Source: Aldersonia kunmingensis
GTDB taxonomy: Bacteria; Actinomycetota; Actinomycetes; Mycobacteriales; Mycobacteriaceae
Direction of reading: 5' to 3'
Assembly: GCF_001646865.1 (NCBI RefSeq)
Contig: NZ_LRRB01000090.1
Coordinates: forward strand, 1 to 33,088
Length of the DNA: 33,088 nt
Position numbers and translations under genes: made by a program
Shown: in pieces, positions 1 to 8,037 of the stretch
Layout of the letters: the number at the start of each line of letters is the position of its first letter
How positions within the stretch are numbered: the stretch's first letter is position 1
The notes under the pieces: model-generated
Told to the model about the DNA's origin: nothing
Databases searched by the model: none
What the model saw: the letters and a program-made list of their open reading frames with translations, nothing else

Positions 1-168
1 GGGGCCGTCCAGCCAGGGCACCGTGAAGAGCAGGTGATCGTTCGCGGCGACCGCGTCGAAGCCGAGCGACACGGCCGTAACGACGTAGTCCACCAAGCGA
101 TCGATGGGAAACGTCTGATCGCCGAAGTCGATCTGCGGGAGATGGATGCCGAAACGCAGTGCGGACAT
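1..168 (-). CDS. LLM-class flavin-dependent oxidoreductase, N-terminal part only
   Basis: The gene runs off the left edge, so only the first 56 codons are visible. It starts at an ATG whose complement is at 166-168 and begins MSALRFGIHLPQIDFGD. An N-terminal beta strand of the type RFGIHLPQ, followed by a helix and then GFDAVAANDHLLFTVPWLDG, is typical of the luciferase-like monooxygenase TIM barrel, where the D-H pair sits near the flavin site. The family uses FMN or F420 to oxidise diverse substrates, and the substrate cannot be told from this fragment. It lies 52 bp downstream of the methyltransferase on the same strand and may be co-transcribed with it. No in-frame ATG, GTG or TTG occurs in the 30 bases upstream, so the start is fairly secure. 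Confidence 0.72.
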   Translation of the reverse strand, partial: MSALRFGIHLPQIDFGDQTFPIDRLVDYVVTAVSLGFDAVAANDHLLFTVPWLDGP

Positions 169-220
169 CGCGGGCCGTTCGGTCGGGACCTCAACGATAG
201 TTCGCAGCCACTACCGCTGA

Positions 221-1027
221 TCAGGTTCTGGCGGCGATGACGAGATTGGCGGCGAAGGGGGCCTGGACCGCGCCGGCGGCAGTACGGAAGTCGGCAAGCA
301 CCGCCTGGGCGCCGGAACGGATGCGCCGGTAGGTCACGTCGTCGAGGCGATCGCGCAGGGGCGTGCTTTCCACCTCGGTGGTCACGAATGCATCGACCGA
401 CGGAGCGCGGTAGATGCCGTCCACCGTCCTGGCGGTGCGAACCTGTAGCCCTGCTCGAGCCGTCTCGTCGGCCACGGCTTCGAGGTTGCCGCACACGAAG
501 TAGCTGCCCAGCAGGTCGGCGGCCTCGGGTCCGGCGTGGTTGGTGACCATCTGCACGAATGGCGCGAATGCCGGCTGGGCATTGAGCGCCGCCGGAACGA
601 GGAGACCTACCGTGGCGCCGGGCACCGCGACTCGGGCCATTTCTCCCAGTGCTCGGCCGCGATCCGGGAAGAACATGAGTGCCATCTGCGACAGCACGAT
701 GTCGAAGGATCGGTCGGGGTAGGGCAACGCGGACGCGTCACCCCGTCGGAAGGTGAGGTCGGGGCGGATTCGGCGAGCCACCTCGAGCATGGCTTCGTTT
801 AGGTCGAGGCCCTCGACGATACCCTCAGGACCGGCCCGGTCCGCCGCAGTGCGGGTGAGAATGCCTGTGCCGCAACCAATGTCGAGAGTGCGGGCGCCGG
901 GATACACACTCGCCGCGTCACACAGCATCGGCGCCCACTGGGCGAAGAAGGCAGGCACGAAATCCGCCTCGTAGCTCTCGGCCGCGGCCGCGGAAAGGCC
1001 AAACTGCTCGGAAGGCGTTGTGGACAT
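221..1027 (-). CDS. Class I SAM-dependent methyltransferase
   Basis: This is a 268-residue Rossmann-fold methyltransferase. Motif I (LDIGCGTG) is at about residues 48-55. An acidic motif II region (VEGLDLNEAML) and a post-II segment (GDASALPYPDRSFDIVLSQM) follow, as in the UbiE/methyltransf_11 family. It transfers a methyl group from AdoMet to an unknown small molecule. An in-frame ATG 12 codons upstream (position 1063) exists, but the ATG at 1027 starts just ahead of the conserved fold and is preferred. It is followed by the LLM oxidoreductase and preceded by the LuxR-type regulator, all on the minus strand, so the three may form one small metabolic operon. The substrate is unknown. Confidence 0.85.
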   Translation of the reverse strand: MSTTPSEQFGLSAAAAESYEADFVPAFFAQWAPMLCDAASVYPGARTLDIGCGTGILTRTAADRAGPEGIVEGLDLNEAMLEVARRIRPDLTFRRGDASALPYPDRSFDIVLSQMALMFFPDRGRALGEMARVAVPGATVGLLVPAALNAQPAFAPFVQMVTNHAGPEAADLLGSYFVCGNLEAVADETARAGLQVRTARTVDGIYRAPSVDAFVTTEVESTPLRDRLDDVTYRRIRSGAQAVLADFRTAAGAVQAPFAANLVIAART

Positions 1028-1075
1028 GATCCGATGCTGCGCCGACGTTCGCCGGTGGCGCATCGGGCAACTGAC

Positions 1076-2149
1076 CTATTTCGGTTCGGCGCGTACGGCC
1101 CACGCAGCGGCCTCCACTCGATTGCGCAGGCCCAACTTGGCAAGAATGCTACTGACGTGGTGCGCGGCGGTCTTGCGACTCACCTGCAACGCCGCTGCGA
1201 TCTCGGGGTTGGTGAGCCCCGCGCCGAGCAATTCGAGCACCTGGCGTTCGCGAGCGGTGAGCAGCTCGGCATCCTCGGTTCGGCGCCGTTGCAGCCGCAG
1301 TCGGGCGAGCCGAGCAACGGCCTGGCTGTGCAAAACCGGATATCTGTCAGCGGTACACCGCACGCCGACCGCCAGTTCACGCTCACCGTCGTGCCAGCGT
1401 CCCCGAGCGGTGAGCACGCTGCCGTAATAGATGCGGCACTCGGCGAACAGGAAGGGACAGCCATAGTGCTCGACGAATCGGTCTGCCACAACACTCCACT
1501 GCGTCGCACGGTCCAGATCACCGGCAACCTCACAGGCGCGCAACATGTCGCAGCAGGTGTAGACGACCGTGTCCAGCGAAGTCCGCTCACCGGCAAGTGC
1601 GGCGGCGAGTGCCTCGTCGACCAGGTCGAAGCCGCCGGCGTCGCCGCTCATGACGCGAATCAAACCGAGTTGGGACAGCGCGACCAACGCCAGGTCGACA
1701 TCCTCGTTCGCCACGTCGCCGGCGGCGCGGGTGAGGCGTTCGGCCTCGGCCAGATCCGGGTTCCGGTATCCCTGCGCGATCCAGACCCAACCGTGCGCGG
1801 GACCGACCGGGGACGAGCCCAACAGCCGCTCGGCGCGGCGCAGCCAACCATTTGCGGCCGGATGATCGGCGAAATTCGCCTTGTAGACGATCGCCAGCCA
1901 GACAGCGCACCGTGCGGCGCCGAATTCGTCCCCGGTTCGCCGGTAGAGGGCGTACGCGCGCTCGCACGCCGGCACGCTCGTCGCGTCGTCGCCGAGCCAC
2001 CATGCAGCGGAGGCGAGCACCTCGTTCAGCGGCCCGGTTTCACCGTCGGCGAGTGCGTGAATTGCGGCGGCGCGCGCATCGGCCCAGCGCCCCTCGGCCA
2101 GCGCGGCGCGCCCGGCGACGAGTAACTCGCCCGGCCTCACGTGGACCAT
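1076..2149 (-). CDS. LuxR-family transcriptional regulator with TPR-like N-terminus
   Basis: The protein has 357 residues. Residues of about 296-350 (LLTARERQVLELLGAGLTNP and onward) form a LuxR/GerE helix-turn-helix with the usual T-x-R-E-R-x-V-L and N-x-E-I-A signatures. The first 290 residues are Ala- and Leu-rich paired helices (for example ALAEGRWADARAAAIHALADG), which look like tetratricopeptide repeats. No receiver or Walker motif is visible, so this is not a response regulator or a full-length LAL ATPase. A longer start at 2197 is possible, but the ATG at 2149 removes a non-conserved Pro-rich tail. It is transcribed away from metH and reads towards the methyltransferase and LLM oxidoreductase, which it may control. 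Confidence 0.85.
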   Translation of the reverse strand: MVHVRPGELLVAGRAALAEGRWADARAAAIHALADGETGPLNEVLASAAWWLGDDATSVPACERAYALYRRTGDEFGAARCAVWLAIVYKANFADHPAANGWLRRAERLLGSSPVGPAHGWVWIAQGYRNPDLAEAERLTRAAGDVANEDVDLALVALSQLGLIRVMSGDAGGFDLVDEALAAALAGERTSLDTVVYTCCDMLRACEVAGDLDRATQWSVVADRFVEHYGCPFLFAECRIYYGSVLTARGRWHDGERELAVGVRCTADRYPVLHSQAVARLARLRLQRRRTEDAELLTARERQVLELLGAGLTNPEIAAALQVSRKTAAHHVSSILAKLGLRNRVEAAAWAVRAEPK

Positions 2150-2243
2150 TCTCGCAGCGGTTTGCCTCGGTTTGGGTGTCGAACCCGGTGAGGGCACCGC
2201 GCCTCGCGGCTTCCCGCGCGCCGGGGGTGTCCGCGCGAGCCAT

Positions 2244-2249
2244 TACCCT
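2244..2249 (+). promoter_or_regulatory. Candidate -10 box of a leaderless metH promoter
   Basis: The hexamer TACCCT fits the actinobacterial TANNNT -10 pattern and ends exactly 6 nt before the metH ATG at 2256. Transcription would begin at or next to the start codon. No Shine-Dalgarno sequence precedes the ATG, which agrees with a leaderless mRNA. I saw no clear -35 and no cobalamin or SAM riboswitch in the 107 bp between the LuxR gene and metH. Confidence 0.45.
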
Positions 2250-2255
2250 GTACGC

Positions 2256-5200
2256 ATGCCTTTGCCCTTCCACACCGCATTCCTCGATGCGCTCAATCGG
2301 CGCGTCCTGATCGGCGACGGCGCGATGGGCACGATGCTGCAGGCCGCGGACCTCACCCTCGATGATTTCCTCGGCCTCGAGGGCTGCAACGAGATCCTCA
2401 ACGACACGCGACCCGACGTGCTGCGCGAGATCCACCGCGCCTACTTCGCCGCCGGTGCGGACGCCGTCGAGACCAACACCTTCGGCTGCAACCTGCCGAA
2501 CCTCGCCGATTACGACATCGCCGGCCGCATCCGCGAGCTGTCCGAGAAGGGCACCCGGATCGCGCGCGAGGTCGCCGACGAGATGGGCCCCGGGCGGGAC
2601 GGGATCCCGCGGCTCGTCCTCGGTTCGATCGGACCCGGCACAAAGCTGCCGACGCTGGGGCACGCGCCGTTCGCGGCGCTGCGGGATGCCTACACCGAGG
2701 CCGCGCTGGGCATGATCGAGGGCGGCGCCGACGCGCTGCTCATCGAGACCTGCCAGGACCTGCTGCAGGTGAAGGCCGCCGTGATCGGCAGCCAGCACGC
2801 CATGCAACAGCTCGGCAAGCGACTGCCGATCATCGCCCACGTCACGGTCGAGACCACCGGCACCATGCTGGTCGGCAGCGAGATCGGTGCCGCGCTCACC
2901 GCGCTCGAGCCGCTCGGTATCGACATGATCGGGCTCAACTGCGCCACCGGCCCCGCCGAGATGAGCGAGCACCTGCGTCACCTGTCGCGGCATGCCCGCA
3001 TCCCGGTGTCGGTGATGCCGAACGCGGGTCTGCCGGTGCTCGGCAAGAACGGTGCCGAATACCCGCTCAGCGCCGAGGATCTCGCCGAGGCGCTGAAGGG
3101 TTTCGTCACCGAGTTCGGCCTGTCGATGGTCGGCGGCTGCTGTGGTACCACACCCGAACATATCCGCCAGGTCGCCGACGCCGTGCACGGTGCGACAAAG
3201 GCGGCACGCAAGCCGGAGCACGAGCCGGCTGTGGCGAGCATCTACAGCGCCGTGCCGTTCGCACAGGACGCCAGCATCATGATGATCGGCGAGCGCACGA
3301 ATGCCAACGGCTCCAAGGCATTCCGTGATGCGATGCTCGCCGAGGACTGGCAGAAGTGCCTCGATATCGCCAAGGACCAGATCCGCGACGGCGCGCACAT
3401 GCTCGACCTCTGTGTCGACTACGTCGGCCGTGACGGTGCCGTCGACATGGACGCGCTGGCGAGTCGGCTCGCGACTGCGTCGACGCTGCCGATCATGCTG
3501 GACTCCACCGAAATCGATGTGCTGCGTACCGGCCTCGAGCATCTGGGTGGACGCTGCGCGGTCAACTCGGTGAACTACGAGGACGGCGCCGGCCCGGAGT
3601 CGCGGTTCCAAAAGACGATGGCACTCGTCGCCGAACACGGCGCGACTGTGGTGGCGCTGACGATCGACGAGGAAGGTCAGGCGCGCACCGCGGCGAAGAA
3701 GGTCGAGATCGCCGAGCGGCTCATCGAGGACATCACCTCGAACTGGGGCCTCGAGGAGAGCGACATCATCGTCGACACACTCACCTTCACACTCGGCACC
3801 GGGCAGGAGGAGTCGCGCCGCGATGGTGCCGAAACCATCGAGGCAATCCGGGAACTGAAGAAGCGCCACCCGCAGGTGCAGACAACGCTCGGCCTGTCGA
3901 ACATCTCGTTCGGCCTGAATCCTGCTGCGCGCCAAGTACTGAACTCGGTGTTCATGCACGAGTGCGTCGAGGCAGGCCTGGACACCGCGATCGTGCACGC
4001 CTCGAAGATTCTGCCGATCAGCCAAATTGGCGACGAGCAGCGCGAGGCGGCGCTCGACCTCGTCTATGACCGCCGCCGCGAGGGCTATGACCCGCTGCAG
4101 CAGTTGATGGCACTGTTCGAGGGCGTCTCGGCGGCCGACGCACGTGCCTCACGCGCCGACGAACTCGCAGCGATGCCACTGTTCGAGCGGCTCGCCCAAC
4201 GCATTGTGGACGGTGACCGGAACGGTCTGGAGCCCGATCTGGACGAGGCGATGCAGACCGTGCCGCCGCTGCAGATCATCAACGAGACGCTGCTATCCGG
4301 CATGAAGACCGTCGGTGAGCTGTTCGGCTCCGGGAAGATGCAGCTGCCGTTCGTGCTGCAGTCCGCCGAGGTCATGAAGGCCGCCGTCGCCTACCTCGAG
4401 CCGCATATGGAAGCCACAGACGACGACGGCAAGGGCCGGATCGTGCTGGCCACCGTCAAGGGCGATGTGCACGACATCGGCAAGAACCTGGTTGACATCA
4501 TCCTGAGCAACAACGGCTACGAGGTCGTGAATATCGGTATCAAGCAACCGATTTCGGCGATCCTCGAAGCCGCCCAGGACAAGCGCGCCGACGTGATCGG
4601 GATGTCCGGTCTGCTGGTGAAGTCCACGGTGGTGATGAAGGAGAACCTTCAGGAGCTCAACACCAGGGGAGTGGCCGAGCAGTTCCCGGTGCTCCTCGGT
4701 GGAGCCGCGCTTACCCGCGCCTACGTCGAGGACGATCTGGCCGATGTCTACGAGGGTGACGTCAGCTACGCCCGCGACGCCTTCGAGGGCCTGCGCCTGA
4801 TGGACAAGATCATGACCCGCAAACGCGGCGGCGGTCCTGATCCCGATTCGCCCGAGGCGATCGAGGAGCAGAAGGCACTCGAGGAGCGCAAGGCGCGCCG
4901 CGAGCGCAGCAAGCGCATTGCGGCGCAGCGCAAGGCGAAGGAGGTTCCGGTCGAGGTACCGGCCCGCTCCAACGTCGCCGCCGACGTCCCCGTGCCGACT
5001 CCGCCGTTCTGGGGCACCCGAATCGTCAAGGGCATCGCGTTGTCCGACTACTCGGCTCTGCTCGACGAGCGCGCGCTGTTCCTCGGCCAGTGGGGCCTGC
5101 GGGGGCAGCGCGGCGACGACGGGCCGAGTTATGACGATCTCGTCGCAACCGATGGCCGTCCGCGGCTGCGGTACTGGCTGGATCGGCTCTCCACCGAGGG

Positions 5201-5858
5201 TGTGCTCGCGCACGCTGCCGTGGTGTACGGATACTTCCCGGCGGTGTCCGAGGGCGATGACGTCATCGTGCTCGAATCGCCGACTGATTCGTCTGGTCGC
5301 TCCGCAGGCTCCGCTCCTGATCCGGATGCGGCGGAACGGTTCCGGTTCACCTTCCCGCGTCAGCAGCGCGACCGGTTCCTGTGCATCGCCGACTTCATCC
5401 GGTCGCGTGAGCATGCCCGCGAGACCGGACAGGTCGACGTCATGCCGTTCCAGCTGGTGACGATGGGCCAGCCGATCGCCGATTTCGCCAACGAACTGTT
5501 CGGCGGCGACAACTACCGGGACTACCTCGAGGTGCACGGCCTCGGCGTGCAGCTCACCGAAGCTTTGGCCGAGTACTGGCACCGCCGGGTTCGCGAGGAG
5601 TTGAGGCTCGACGGGCACGCGGTGTCCGAGGAGGATCCCGCCGACGTGGAGGAATACTTCAAGCTCGGTTACCGCGGCGCGCGCTACTCGTTCGGATACC
5701 CCGCCTGCCCCGAACTCGAGGACCGCGCGACGCTGGTCAAACTGCTCGAGCCGGAGCGCATCGGTGTACGGCTCTCCGAGGAGTTGCAGCTGCATCCCGA
5801 GCAGTCCACCGACGCGTTCGTGCTGCTCCATCCCGAGGCGAAGTACTTCAGCGCATGA
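2256..5858 (+). CDS. metH: Cobalamin-dependent methionine synthase
   Basis: MetH transfers the methyl group of methyltetrahydrofolate to homocysteine through methylcobalamin. The 1200-residue protein has all four modules. The homocysteine domain (about 1-325) carries the zinc ligands Cys229 and Cys295-Cys296 (GGCCGT). The pterin domain starts near GERTNANGS at 345. The cobalamin cap and Rossmann region hold the cobalt ligand His739 in D-V-H-D-I-G. The C-terminal reactivation domain has the AdoMet motif GYPACPEL. A charged helical linker at about 870-905 (ALEERKARRERSKRIAAQRK) joins the last two modules. The ATG at 2256 is chosen because the HCY domain starts there and a leaderless -10 box lies upstream. 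It overlaps the next gene by ATGA. CobL and CobK at the right of the window serve its cofactor. Confidence 0.97.
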   Translation: MPLPFHTAFLDALNRRVLIGDGAMGTMLQAADLTLDDFLGLEGCNEILNDTRPDVLREIHRAYFAAGADAVETNTFGCNLPNLADYDIAGRIRELSEKGTRIAREVADEMGPGRDGIPRLVLGSIGPGTKLPTLGHAPFAALRDAYTEAALGMIEGGADALLIETCQDLLQVKAAVIGSQHAMQQLGKRLPIIAHVTVETTGTMLVGSEIGAALTALEPLGIDMIGLNCATGPAEMSEHLRHLSRHARIPVSVMPNAGLPVLGKNGAEYPLSAEDLAEALKGFVTEFGLSMVGGCCGTTPEHIRQVADAVHGATKAARKPEHEPAVASIYSAVPFAQDASIMMIGERTNANGSKAFRDAMLAEDWQKCLDIAKDQIRDGAHMLDLCVDYVGRDGAVDMDALASRLATASTLPIMLDSTEIDVLRTGLEHLGGRCAVNSVNYEDGAGPESRFQKTMALVAEHGATVVALTIDEEGQARTAAKKVEIAERLIEDITSNWGLEESDIIVDTLTFTLGTGQEESRRDGAETIEAIRELKKRHPQVQTTLGLSNISFGLNPAARQVLNSVFMHECVEAGLDTAIVHASKILPISQIGDEQREAALDLVYDRRREGYDPLQQLMALFEGVSAADARASRADELAAMPLFERLAQRIVDGDRNGLEPDLDEAMQTVPPLQIINETLLSGMKTVGELFGSGKMQLPFVLQSAEVMKAAVAYLEPHMEATDDDGKGRIVLATVKGDVHDIGKNLVDIILSNNGYEVVNIGIKQPISAILEAAQDKRADVIGMSGLLVKSTVVMKENLQELNTRGVAEQFPVLLGGAALTRAYVEDDLADVYEGDVSYARDAFEGLRLMDKIMTRKRGGGPDPDSPEAIEEQKALEERKARRERSKRIAAQRKAKEVPVEVPARSNVAADVPVPTPPFWGTRIVKGIALSDYSALLDERALFLGQWGLRGQRGDDGPSYDDLVATDGRPRLRYWLDRLSTEGVLAHAAVVYGYFPAVSEGDDVIVLESPTDSSGRSAGSAPDPDAAERFRFTFPRQQRDRFLCIADFIRSREHARETGQVDVMPFQLVTMGQPIADFANELFGGDNYRDYLEVHGLGVQLTEALAEYWHRRVREELRLDGHAVSEEDPADVEEYFKLGYRGARYSFGYPACPELEDRATLVKLLEPERIGVRLSEELQLHPEQSTDAFVLLHPEAKYFSA

Positions 5859-6232
5859 CCCGGCCGGCGATCGAGCTCGACTACGCGGTTCTCGATTGTC
5901 CGGATCCCATTGCGCTGGCGGAGTTTTATGCGCAGCTGCTCGGCTGGGAGATCGTGCGGGCGGACGAAGAGTGGGTGGTCGCACAGGCGCCCGGCAATGT
6001 GGCGCGGCTGGCGTTTCAGCTCGCGCCCGACTTCGAACCGGTCGACTGGCCGAGCGAAAGCGTCCACTCGCACCTCGATTTCATCGTCGACGACCCCGCT
6101 GCCGCGGAGTCGTGGGCGGTGGGGCTCGGCGCGGAGTTGGTTGACGATGCGCTCGAGCACCCAGGCTTCCGGGTGTTCCGCGATCCGGCCGGGCACTACT
6201 TCTGCCTGTGCCTGCGGGATGCAGCCGAATGA
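5855..6232 (+). CDS. VOC (glyoxalase/bleomycin-resistance fold) family protein
   Basis: This 125-residue protein has the vicinal-oxygen-chelate pattern. It starts with ELDYAVLDCPDPIALAEFYAQLLGW, and a second half contains HSHLDFIVDDPAAAESW and GHYFCLC. A His in HSHLDF and a Glu or His near the C-terminus could bind a metal, but the set of ligands is not complete enough to assign glyoxalase I activity. The closest type is the actinobacterial glyoxalase-like (Glyoxalase_6) group. It begins inside the metH stop codon (ATGA) and ends in another ATGA with the HAD gene, so translation of the three is probably coupled. The function is unknown. Confidence 0.85.
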   Translation: MTRPAIELDYAVLDCPDPIALAEFYAQLLGWEIVRADEEWVVAQAPGNVARLAFQLAPDFEPVDWPSESVHSHLDFIVDDPAAAESWAVGLGAELVDDALEHPGFRVFRDPAGHYFCLCLRDAAE

Positions 6233-6900
6233 CCGAACTCGCTGCCGTCCTGTGGGACATGGACGGCACCCTGCTGGACTCGGAAGTGCTGTGGGACGAG
6301 GCCGTGTACGAGCTCTCGGAACGGCTCGGCCGCCGCCTGACCCCGGCTGTGCGGGAAACCACCCTCGGCAACTCGATGGACGGCGTGCTGCGCAAGCTCT
6401 TCGCCTACTGCGACGTCGAACCGACCCAGCAGGCCTTCGACGAGTCCGCGACCTGGCTGCGGACCCGCGTGGGGGAGATGTTCGATCAGGGTCTGCCGTG
6501 GCGTCCCGGCGCGAAGGACCTGCTGGCAGCGGTGCGGGCGAGCGGCCTGCGGGCCGCGCTGGTCACCAACACCGAGCGGGAGCTCACAGAGAAGGCGCTC
6601 GAGACGCTCGGCCGCGAATACTTCGATGCCACCGTGTGCGGCGACGAGGTGAGAGCGGGCAAGCCGAGCCCGGAGCCGTACATCCGTGCGGCACAGCTGC
6701 TGGGCCTCGAACCCGAGCATTGTCTGGCCATCGAGGACTCGCCCACTGGAACGCACGCGGCCGAGGAGGCCGGCTGCGCCGTGCTCGTCGTGCCGTCGAC
6801 GGTCCCGGTGGTCGCGCGCCCGGGTGTCCTGGTCATCGAATCACTGGTGGGGCTGGACGTTCCTGCTTTGCAGCGGACGCACACACACGCGATGGGCTGA
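6229..6900 (+). CDS. HAD-superfamily phosphatase/phosphoglucomutase-like
   Basis: The protein has 223 residues. Motif I is WDMDGTLLDS with the nucleophile Asp10 and acid/base Asp12. Motif II is the Thr in ALVTNTERE. Motif III is the Lys of VRAGKPSPEPYIRAA. Motif IV is AIEDSPTG. A helical cap inserted after motif I makes it a type C1 HAD, similar to beta-phosphoglucomutase and small phosphatases. An upstream in-frame start at 6208 would add seven residues, but the ATG at 6229 overlaps the VOC stop and begins directly at the first strand. It ends 4 bp from the convergent kinase gene. The substrate is not deducible. Its place after metH is conserved in related actinobacteria as I recall (not checked). 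Confidence 0.9.
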   Translation: MTELAAVLWDMDGTLLDSEVLWDEAVYELSERLGRRLTPAVRETTLGNSMDGVLRKLFAYCDVEPTQQAFDESATWLRTRVGEMFDQGLPWRPGAKDLLAAVRASGLRAALVTNTERELTEKALETLGREYFDATVCGDEVRAGKPSPEPYIRAAQLLGLEPEHCLAIEDSPTGTHAAEEAGCAVLVVPSTVPVVARPGVLVIESLVGLDVPALQRTHTHAMG

Positions 6901-6904
6901 GCGC

Positions 6905-7549
6905 TCAACCGAACTCGTCGAGGACCTGTCCGTCGACAATCCGGTCGTACGTGTCGCGGGCAGCCTCGACCAGCGCCGCGTTGGCGCCATCCACCTCGAC
7001 CGAATAGGCGCGCGCAGCTTCCTCGGAACGGCCACCGGCAACGTGCCGGAAAGTGAGCCGCCGCAGCCGCTCGTCCTCCGGGCAGTCGAGATACCAGAGT
7101 TCGGTCAACGTGGCGCGGACCCGCCGCCACTGCGGGTCGTCGAGTCCGAGGTAGTTGCCTTCCACGACGATCAGCCCTAGCTCGGGGGACAGGCTGTGCG
7201 AGGCCGCGACCGGATCATCGAGGGTGCGGTCGAAGTCCGGAACGTAGACGGGTGGGTCGCCCGGCCGCAGGGCGGCGGCGCGTTCCACGGTGCTCGCGAA
7301 TCCCGCCGCATCGAAGGTGTCCACCGCGCCCTTGCGATCGCGGCGGTGCAACCGGTCGAGCATGGCATTGGACAGATGGAATCCGTCCATCGGCAGCACC
7401 CCGATCAGGTCGGGTCCGAAAGCGGCGACGATCGCACCGGTCAGCGTCGACTTGCCGGTGCCCGGCGGACCGGCGATCCCGAGTAGGTGTGGATATCCTC
7501 GCGCGCGGCCTTCCTCGATCCATCGCGCCACCAGCTCCCGAACCGCCAC
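6905..7549 (-). CDS. P-loop nucleoside/sugar kinase-like protein (uridine kinase/pantothenate kinase fold)
   Basis: This is a 214-residue kinase. Walker A is GPPGTGKST at residues 27-35. It is followed by [10 protein letters not shown], the acidic substrate-binding loop of the uridine kinase/phosphoribulokinase/PanK superfamily, then [11 protein letters not shown], the Walker B-like [11 protein letters not shown] and the lid [13 protein letters not shown]. It probably phosphorylates a nucleoside, sugar or pantothenate-like substrate, and which one is not clear. The GTG at 7549 is chosen because TAGGGT lies 7 nt upstream as a leaderless -10. A GTG at 7579 would give ten extra Arg-rich residues. 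It is divergent from hisE and convergent with the HAD gene. Confidence 0.82.
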   Translation of the reverse strand: MAVRELVARWIEEGRARGYPHLLGIAGPPGTGKSTLTGAIVAAFGPDLIGVLPMDGFHLSNAMLDRLHRRDRKGAVDTFDAAGFASTVERAAALRPGDPPVYVPDFDRTLDDPVAASHSLSPELGLIVVEGNYLGLDDPQWRRVRATLTELWYLDCPEDERLRRLTFRHVAGGRSEEAARAYSVEVDGANAALVEAARDTYDRIVDGQVLDEFG

Positions 7550-7556
7550 GGACCCG

Positions 7557-7562
7557 ACCCTA
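7557..7562 (-). promoter_or_regulatory. Candidate -10 box of the kinase gene (leaderless)
   Basis: On the minus strand TAGGGT lies 7 nt before the GTG at 7549. This supports that start over the GTG at 7579 and fits the leaderless pattern seen at several other genes in the window. Confidence 0.35.
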
Positions 7563-7615
7563 CGGCGTCGCAGCTGCACCCTCGCGGTTCTTATCAGCCC
7601 CGGGTTTCGCGATTG

Positions 7616-7666
7616 CGGAGTGAACGGAAGCGTTCACTCCGTTCAACGCAACGGATCTTCCGTTCA
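7616..7666 (+). promoter_or_regulatory. Repeat-rich region upstream of hisE: competing hairpins or operator sites
   Basis: The 8-mer TCCGTTCA occurs at 7638-7645 and 7659-7666, exactly 21 bp apart, and its complement TGAACGGA is at 7621-7628. Two strong helices are possible and exclude each other. In one, CGGAGTGAACG (7616-7626) pairs with CGTTCACTCCG (7631-7641) around a GAAG loop. In the other, TGAACGGAAG (7621-7630) pairs with CTTCCGTTCA (7657-7666). A third short helix, AACGGA/TCCGTT (7650-7664), competes for the same right arm. The region lies 67 bp before hisE and between divergent genes, so it may be an operator with helically phased sites or an RNA switch. No T-box or known riboswitch motif was seen. 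Confidence 0.45.
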
Positions 7667-7732
7667 GGCGCGGATCCGGTGCCCCGTGGGCGGATTTTCT
7701 GTTGCGCGCGCGACCTGAGACAATGGCTCTCC

Positions 7733-7996
7733 GTGAAAACCTTCGAGTCCCTGTTCGCCGAGCTCCAGGACCGTGCCGCCACCCGCCCCGCGGGATCCGG
7801 CACCGTGGCCGCATTGGATGCCGGCGTACATACGCAGGGCAAGAAGGTGCTCGAGGAGGCCGGCGAAGTGTGGCTGGCCGCCGAGCATGAGAGCGACGAA
7901 TCCCTTTCCGAGGAGATTTCCCAGTTGCTGTACTGGGTCCAGGTGCTGATGGTCGGTCGGGGTCTGAGCCTCGAAGACGTCTACCGACATTTGTAG
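7733..7996 (+). CDS. hisE: Phosphoribosyl-ATP pyrophosphatase
   Basis: HisE hydrolyses PR-ATP to PR-AMP, the second step of histidine synthesis. The protein is 87 residues long, the usual size of a stand-alone HisE. It contains the all-alpha MazG-like signature [20 protein letters not shown] with the metal-binding Glu residues, then [20 protein letters not shown]. The GTG at 7733 gives the expected N-terminus [11 protein letters not shown]. An imperfect -10 (GACAAT, 7717-7722) lies 10 nt upstream, and no strong Shine-Dalgarno sequence is seen. It is followed 41 bp later by hisG, as in mycobacteria, so the two probably form an operon controlled by the repeat region upstream. Confidence 0.94.
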   Translation: MKTFESLFAELQDRAATRPAGSGTVAALDAGVHTQGKKVLEEAGEVWLAAEHESDESLSEEISQLLYWVQVLMVGRGLSLEDVYRHL

Positions 7997-8037
7997 ACGC
8001 CCCTTCGACACCGACCACTTCGAAAGGACCTGATTCC

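Noticed and set aside
2150-2255. Cobalamin or SAM riboswitch upstream of metH
   Set aside because: The stretch is only about 100 bp, has no B12-box-like or SAM-box-like sequence, and the -10 box at 2244 implies no leader RNA.
7670-7732. T-box or His-rich leader peptide before hisE
   Set aside because: No T-box core and no short ORF with repeated His codons is present.
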